A stretch of 34,401 bases of DNA from an uncultured Butyrivibrio sp. (GTDB lineage Bacteria > Bacillota > Clostridia > Lachnospirales > Lachnospiraceae), in assembly GCA_947168935.1 (NCBI GenBank), contig CAMVNV010000025.1, positions 1 through 34,401 on the forward strand. The letters are read 5' to 3'. Positions 29,725-34,401 of this stretch are shown here, in pieces. The number at the start of each line of letters is the position of its first letter. The first letter of the stretch is position 1. The notes beneath the pieces are model-generated. The model was not told where the DNA came from. It did no database searches and saw only the letters and a program-made list of their open reading frames with translations. A program made the position numbers and the translations under genes.

Positions 29725-31152
29725 TTACACCAAATCTTCATCCATGACTTTAGCCTTAGGCAGTGAGAAAACAAATTCTGTTCCTACTCCTACAGTACTG
29801 ATGACATTGATATTCTCGCCGTGAGCCTTGATGATTTCTTTGACGATCGAAAGGCCAAGGCCTGTTCCCTTCTTATCTTTTCCTCTTGAAAGGTCAGACT
29901 TATAGAAGCGCTCGAATACCATCTTCTGATCTTCTTTAGGAATTCCGATTCCGGAATCCTTAACGGATACGAATATCTTATTTTTCTTCTCTGTAGTTTC
30001 AATCTTGATAACAGAATCGTTATGACTGAACTTGATGGCATTGTCCATAAGGTTATAAAGAACCTGCTGGATCTTGCCCATATCAGCAAGTACTATCATC
30101 TGTTCATCTGTAAGAACAAGTTCTATCGCGATCATCTTGGCTCTACAGGTTCCTTCAAAGGTTGCAGCAGTGTCTCTTATAACCTTGTTGATATCGAACT
30201 CACCCTTTTCAAGCATCATACCGCTTCCAATATTATTAAGGGTCAGAAGTCCATTAGTAAGCTTTGTAAGTCTGTCTGTTTCATTAAGTACTACCTGAAG
30301 GTAATGCTCATGCATATCCGGAGGGATAGTTCCATCTATCATAGCCTGCAGATATCCTCTTATGGATGTAAGAGGTGATCTGAAGTCGTGAGATACGTTA
30401 GCTATAAATTTACGCTGATCTTCTTCCGATCTAGCGATCTCACCCGCCATATATGAAACGGCTGCTCCAAGGTAGCCTATCTCATCATCCGATTCAAGGG
30501 TGAACTTATAGTCCATGTTACCTGCTGCATACTGCTCAGTAGCTGTCGTAACTTTCCTAAGAGGTATATATACCAATTCTGTAAAGAATATCAGAATAAT
30601 AGCAGACAGAAGGAAGAGTATTATGAGAAGCACATAAGAGATATTTAAAAGCTCATTGGCTTCTGTCTTAATGGCACTCATTGGAGTGTGTATTACTACA
30701 TAAGCTCTTACCTTATAGTTAGCTGTTATAGGAGCAAATACCGAAAGCTCTTCTTCAGGGAAGGTCCCAAAGAAATCACCTACAGTATAGTAAGTACTGC
30801 CTGTAACAGTTGGATCAAAGCCATCAACAACGACTTCCGCATTTTCATCAAGGACTCTGCTTGAATCAATTACAAGTCTTCCTGATGGGTTGATGATCCA
30901 TATGGTAGACTGCATGTATCTGGACAAGTCGATAAGCTGTGACTGAACTGTGGAGATTGTTGTATCACTGTTATAAAGGTCAGTCGCATAGGTATTAGCG
31001 ATCTGAATAGCCTCAGAATAAAGACTCTCAGCCCTGGCCCTTCTGCAATGCTCCATGGTCATGTTTGAAATAACAGTTCCAACAGCTATGAACCCGAACA
31101 CAGCAAACAGCACATATGCAATTAGGAATTTCAGATATATAGTACGCTTCAT
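29725..31152 (-). CDS. Membrane sensor histidine kinase (PhoR/ResE-like)
   Basis: Sensor kinase of 475 residues. TM1 is near 8-30, and an extracellular PAS/Cache-like sensor of about 130 residues includes STIWIINPSGRLVIDSS. TM2 is near 170-190 and is followed by a HAMP domain (VYIPLRKVTTATEQYAAGNM) and the HisKA dimerisation domain with the H-box FIANVSHDFRSPLTSIRGYL. The HATPase domain has the N-box LYNLMDNAIKF, the G1 box VKDSGIGIP, an F-box FERFYK and the G2 box GTGLGLSIVKEI. The gene starts in an ATGA overlap with its regulator. The signal is unknown. In Firmicutes this architecture regulates phosphate, envelope stress or redox responses. Confidence 0.95.
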   Translation of the reverse strand: MKRTIYLKFLIAYVLFAVFGFIAVGTVISNMTMEHCRRARAESLYSEAIQIANTYATDLYNSDTTISTVQSQLIDLSRYMQSTIWIINPSGRLVIDSSRVLDENAEVVVDGFDPTVTGSTYYTVGDFFGTFPEEELSVFAPITANYKVRAYVVIHTPMSAIKTEANELLNISYVLLIILFLLSAIILIFFTELVYIPLRKVTTATEQYAAGNMDYKFTLESDDEIGYLGAAVSYMAGEIARSEEDQRKFIANVSHDFRSPLTSIRGYLQAMIDGTIPPDMHEHYLQVVLNETDRLTKLTNGLLTLNNIGSGMMLEKGEFDINKVIRDTAATFEGTCRAKMIAIELVLTDEQMIVLADMGKIQQVLYNLMDNAIKFSHNDSVIKIETTEKKNKIFVSVKDSGIGIPKEDQKMVFERFYKSDLSRGKDKKGTGLGLSIVKEIIKAHGENINVISTVGVGTEFVFSLPKAKVMDEDLV

Positions 31153-31850
31153 TGTACACTCTCGAATTTATAACCAATTCCCCAGATAGTAGCTATCTTC
31201 CACTTTTCATGGTCTTTGATCTTCTCACGAAGACGCTTAATGTGTACGTCAACAGTACGTGTATCACCGATGTATTCATATCCCCATATCTGATCCAGGA
31301 GCTGCTCACGGGTGAATACGTGGTTTGGTGATGCTGCAAGGAAGTATAAGAGCTCAAGCTCTTTTGGCGGCATCTCTACGCGCTGTCCCTTGTATGTTAC
31401 AGAATAGTTAGTCATGTTGATCTCAAGATCAGGGTAACTAACTACCTTGTCATCTGTTTCTTCTTTTTCTGCAGGAGCCATTCTGGTTCTTCTAAGAACT
31501 GCCTTAACTCTCGCAACGAGTTCCTTGGAATCAAAAGGCTTTTCCATATAGTCATCTGCGCCCATTTCAAGACCAAGAACCTTATCGAACACTTCGCCCT
31601 TTGCAGATAACATGATGATAGGAGTCTGTGACTTTGCTCTTATCTCTCTGCAAACAGCATAACCATCTATGCCCGGAAGCATGAGATCCAGAAGTATCAG
31701 ATCAGGCTGAAAGCTTTTGAACATTTCGAGAGCTGTCTCTCCATCCCCCGCAATCTGAGTATCATAACACTCCTTAACAAGATAGAGTGATATGAGCTCA
31801 GCAATATTGCTGTCGTCATCCACGATCAATATTTTCTGTTTATTAACCAT
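31149..31850 (-). CDS. OmpR-family response regulator
   Basis: Transcription regulator of 233 residues. The receiver domain (1-120) has the acidic patch Asp11-Asp12-Asp13, phosphoacceptor Asp55 (LILLDLMLPGIDGY), and the Lys in YMEKPFDSKEL. The C-terminal winged helix (about 130-233) includes LLYFLAASPNHVFTREQLL, WGYEYIGDTRTVDVHIKRLR and WGIGYKFE. GGGAGAA lies upstream of the start. It is the first gene of a two-gene operon with the sensor kinase, with a 4-base overlap. It is close to PhoP/PhoB/VicR-type regulators; the target genes cannot be read from this window. Confidence 0.96.
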   Translation of the reverse strand: MVNKQKILIVDDDSNIAELISLYLVKECYDTQIAGDGETALEMFKSFQPDLILLDLMLPGIDGYAVCREIRAKSQTPIIMLSAKGEVFDKVLGLEMGADDYMEKPFDSKELVARVKAVLRRTRMAPAEKEETDDKVVSYPDLEINMTNYSVTYKGQRVEMPPKELELLYFLAASPNHVFTREQLLDQIWGYEYIGDTRTVDVHIKRLREKIKDHEKWKIATIWGIGYKFESVQ

Positions 31851-31928
31851 TTCATTCTCCCTTGTAAGTCTGAAAAAAGACCTACCTTCTCTTTTGTAAT
31901 AATATTAAATTATGTGCAAGATCATGCC

Positions 31929-34340
31929 TTATTTAAAGGTTACTATAGTTACGCCGCTGTCGCCTTCTCCATATTCCCCAAGCTTGAAACTCTTAACATA
32001 TGGAATCTGACGAAGCCTTTGCTGAACTGCCTGTCTTAATATACCTGCGCCCTTGCCGTGTACGACTCTGACACTTGGAAGATGAGACATATAAGCCTGG
32101 TCAAGATACTGCTCCATCTCATGGATAGCATCATCCGAATTAAGACCGATAAGGTTGACTTCATGACGAATATCACGGCCCTTGGACAGATCCAGTTTCT
32201 TACCCTGCGATCTGTTATTTTCAAATGTGGATGCATCCATCTTGAACTTCTTATTGATCTTCTTTTCTTCTTCATCTGCAACAAGTACTATATCGCGGAT
32301 GTTGGTCTTGGTACGGATAATACCGCACTGAACAAACATATTTCCAGACTTATCAGGCATTGATGATACTGTTCCCTTAAGTCCCATTGATACGATCTTA
32401 ACTGAATCACCAAGGCGGATCTGGCTTTCTTTAAGGATCTTGTGACCACTATCCTTGTCATTTCCACCTATTGAAAGCTTCTGATTCTTGTCTGAGATAT
32501 GCTTATTAAGCTTGGACCTTTCTCTGTCGAGTTCCTGAATACCGGCATCCTTACCTGCCTTACGGAAGTTTCTGATGGTTTCATCAGCAACCTTCTTGGC
32601 ATCAGCAAGAATATCCCTGGCTTCTTCATTAGCTCGTCTAAGTATCTCATCACGTGTGGTATCGAGCTTATCAGCTTTTTTCTCATAAGATTTTTTGAGT
32701 TCAGAAAGCTCTAGTCTGTATCTTTCTGCGAGTGTACGTTCCTTCTCAGCAAGAACTCGGTTCTTCTCAAGGTCAGAAAGAAGATCTTCAAAGCGCTTGT
32801 CATCGCTTCCGATCTGAGCCTTGGCTGCTTCTATGATCCTGTCCGGAAGACCAAGCTTAGATGAAATCGCAAAAGCATTGGACTTACCAGGAACTCCGAT
32901 AAGAAGTCTGTATGTAGGACGAAGTGTTGAAACGTCAAACTCGCAGCTTGCATTCTTAACTCCTTCTGTAGAAAGAGCATATACCTTAAGCTCCGCGTAG
33001 TGAGTTGTAGCCATTGTAGTTATGCCGCGCTGATGAAGGTCATTAAGGATAGATATTGCAAGAGCTGCACCTTCTGTAGGATCAGTTCCTGCACCAAGCT
33101 CATCGAAAAGACAAAGTGAGTTTTCATTAGCCTCGTTGAGGATCTTAACTTCATTGGTCATGTGTGATGAGAAGGTTGAAAGTGACTGCTCAATTGACTG
33201 CTCATCACCAATATCAGCATATACTTCTTCAAATATTGAAAGCTCTGACCTGTCGCCTGCAGGTATAGCAAGTCCTGACTGGCCCATAAGTGTCAAAAGG
33301 CCTACTGTCTTAAGTGTAACTGTCTTACCACCAGTATTTGGACCAGTGATAATAAGCATGTTAAATTCACCGCCGCAGTACACGTCTATAGGAACAACCT
33401 TGTTCTTATCAATAAGAGGGTGACGGCCTTTTCTGATATTAAAGCTGTGATCCTCTTTCATGATAGGTGTTGTTGCATTCATAGAAAGTGCAAGAGAAGC
33501 TTTAGCAAAAATAAAGTCAAGCTCTGTCATAAGCTTTGCATTATCTGAAAGGGCCTGAACATATTCACCTGTCTGGGCAGAGAGGTCTGCTAAGATCTTC
33601 TCTATCTCTTTTTTCTCTTCAAGCATAAACTCGCGAAGCTTATTGTTGAGCTCTACGATAGCCTGAGGCTCTATGAAAAGAGTTGATCCCGAAGATGACT
33701 GATCATGCACAATACCGGATACCTGTGACTTAAATTCAGAACGAACTGGCAGACAATATCTGTCATCACGCATTGTAATAACGTTGTCCTGAAGATAGCT
33801 GTGCATGGATCCATTAACCATGGAATTAAGCTTATCGTGAATCCTGTCGCCGGTAAGAGCTATGCTGCGTCTTACGTGAGCAAGAGCGGGGCTTGCATCT
33901 GATGCGATCTCGTCTTCTGAGATGATGCATCTTCTGATCTCCTTGGCTATTGGCGAAAGTGGCTCAAGGCCGTCAAACATGTCAGTAAGTGAATCTGCAG
34001 GTGTCTCTTCCTTATCACGTCTTCCATAGTTTTTAATTCTTGCAACATTCTCAAGCATTGATGCGATCTTAAGAAGTGCCGCTGCATCTAATGCAGCACC
34101 TATCTTAAGTGCTCTTACATAACCTGATACATCTGTATTGGAACCAAAAGAAGTAGAACCCTTCTGAAAAATTCTTGCTATAGCGTCAGCTGTATGTGTC
34201 TGTGCCTTACTGATCTCTCCCATATCTGTCATTGGAAGAAGCTCTGAACAAACCTTTCTTCCCGGATCAGAATTGGCCTGTGATACAAGCATTTCTATAA
34301 TCTTGTCGTACTCAAGTACTTTTAAAACTTTCTCATTCAT
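31929..34340 (-). CDS. mutS2: Endonuclease MutS2
   Basis: MutS2 homologue of 803 residues, an ATP-dependent DNA-branch-binding protein implicated in recombination control and in rescue of collided ribosomes in Firmicutes. After the core and lever region, the ATPase has Walker A GPNTGGKT near residue 333, LFDELGAGTDPTEGAAL (Walker B) and a TTHYAELKVYA segment. A long coiled-coil stretch follows (about 520-630, rich in Glu/Lys/Arg). The C-terminal Smr nuclease domain (about 725-803) shows LIGLNSDDAIHEMEQYLD and VVHGKGAGILRQAV. Length and domain order are normal. AAAGG lies upstream of the start, close to the window edge. It is on the same strand as, and 78 bases upstream of, the regulator gene. 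Confidence 0.97.
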   Translation of the reverse strand: MNEKVLKVLEYDKIIEMLVSQANSDPGRKVCSELLPMTDMGEISKAQTHTADAIARIFQKGSTSFGSNTDVSGYVRALKIGAALDAAALLKIASMLENVARIKNYGRRDKEETPADSLTDMFDGLEPLSPIAKEIRRCIISEDEIASDASPALAHVRRSIALTGDRIHDKLNSMVNGSMHSYLQDNVITMRDDRYCLPVRSEFKSQVSGIVHDQSSSGSTLFIEPQAIVELNNKLREFMLEEKKEIEKILADLSAQTGEYVQALSDNAKLMTELDFIFAKASLALSMNATTPIMKEDHSFNIRKGRHPLIDKNKVVPIDVYCGGEFNMLIITGPNTGGKTVTLKTVGLLTLMGQSGLAIPAGDRSELSIFEEVYADIGDEQSIEQSLSTFSSHMTNEVKILNEANENSLCLFDELGAGTDPTEGAALAISILNDLHQRGITTMATTHYAELKVYALSTEGVKNASCEFDVSTLRPTYRLLIGVPGKSNAFAISSKLGLPDRIIEAAKAQIGSDDKRFEDLLSDLEKNRVLAEKERTLAERYRLELSELKKSYEKKADKLDTTRDEILRRANEEARDILADAKKVADETIRNFRKAGKDAGIQELDRERSKLNKHISDKNQKLSIGGNDKDSGHKILKESQIRLGDSVKIVSMGLKGTVSSMPDKSGNMFVQCGIIRTKTNIRDIVLVADEEEKKINKKFKMDASTFENNRSQGKKLDLSKGRDIRHEVNLIGLNSDDAIHEMEQYLDQAYMSHLPSVRVVHGKGAGILRQAVQQRLRQIPYVKSFKLGEYGEGDSGVTIVTFK

Positions 34341-34401
34341 AAACTAATACTGCCTTTAAATCTCAATAAAATACGTTAAATCACCTACCCTCTATAATAT
34401 C

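Noticed and set aside
1..34401. CRISPR array, tRNA, rRNA, transposase or prophage genes
   Set aside because: No regularly spaced repeat series, tRNA-like cloverleaf with CCA-type end, rRNA segment, transposase motif or phage structural gene was noticed while reading both strands.

Overview
The window looks like a chromosomal segment of a low-to-mid GC anaerobic Firmicute of the Lachnospiraceae, most likely Butyrivibrio or a close relative. The reasons are strong AGGAGG-type ribosome sites, Clostridia-type regulators, three plant-polysaccharide glycoside hydrolases (GH43, GH9, GH3), and a signal-peptide-less GH9 cellodextrinase of 547 residues like the one described from Butyrivibrio fibrisolvens. 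No rRNA, tRNA, CRISPR array, transposase or phage gene was seen.

Layout. 1-5.7 kb: an O-acetylhomoserine sulfhydrylase (-), a chemotaxis receptor (+) with a sigma-D-like promoter, and a secreted GH43 lipoprotein (-) whose leader carries a strong intrinsic terminator. 5.8-7.6 kb: a two-gene membrane operon ending in a PAP2 phosphatase. 7.6-14.5 kb: an AT-rich accessory island that reads as a peptide quorum-sensing system. An agrC-agrA-agrB-like operon (+) diverges from an operon (-) that begins with an overlooked 54-codon AgrD-like gene. That operon continues with a small secreted protein, a lipoprotein, two ABC permeases and an ATPase with the E-loop of the bacteriocin-immunity/bacitracin-export class. 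Paired 12-bp direct repeats 21 bp apart sit between the two operons, where an AgrA-type LytTR regulator would bind. 14.5-18.4 kb: the GH9 cellodextrinase and argS. The argS leader holds a 19-codon arginine-rich leader peptide, competing hairpins and a terminator, the layout of classical ribosome-mediated attenuation.

18.4-23.9 kb: a partner-switching module (STAS antagonist, HATPase kinase, membrane PP2C phosphatase) next to two related HAD-domain genes (one fused to a ParB-like domain), a HAD-type lipoprotein and an unknown gene. 24.0-26.5 kb: a cluster of hairpins, then a cytoplasmic GH3 beta-glucosidase. 26.6-29.5 kb: two tiny coupled ORFs, a serine beta-lactamase-fold hydrolase and an RlmCD-type RNA methyltransferase. 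29.5-34.4 kb: a second hairpin cluster, an OmpR-type two-component pair and mutS2.

How the parts fit (inference). GH43 outside the cell releases side chains and oligosaccharides, while GH9 and GH3 finish cellodextrins inside the cell. The Agr-like locus would couple cell density to expression of a small secreted protein and its lipoprotein/ABC partner. argS would respond directly to charged tRNA-Arg through its leader peptide rather than a T-box.
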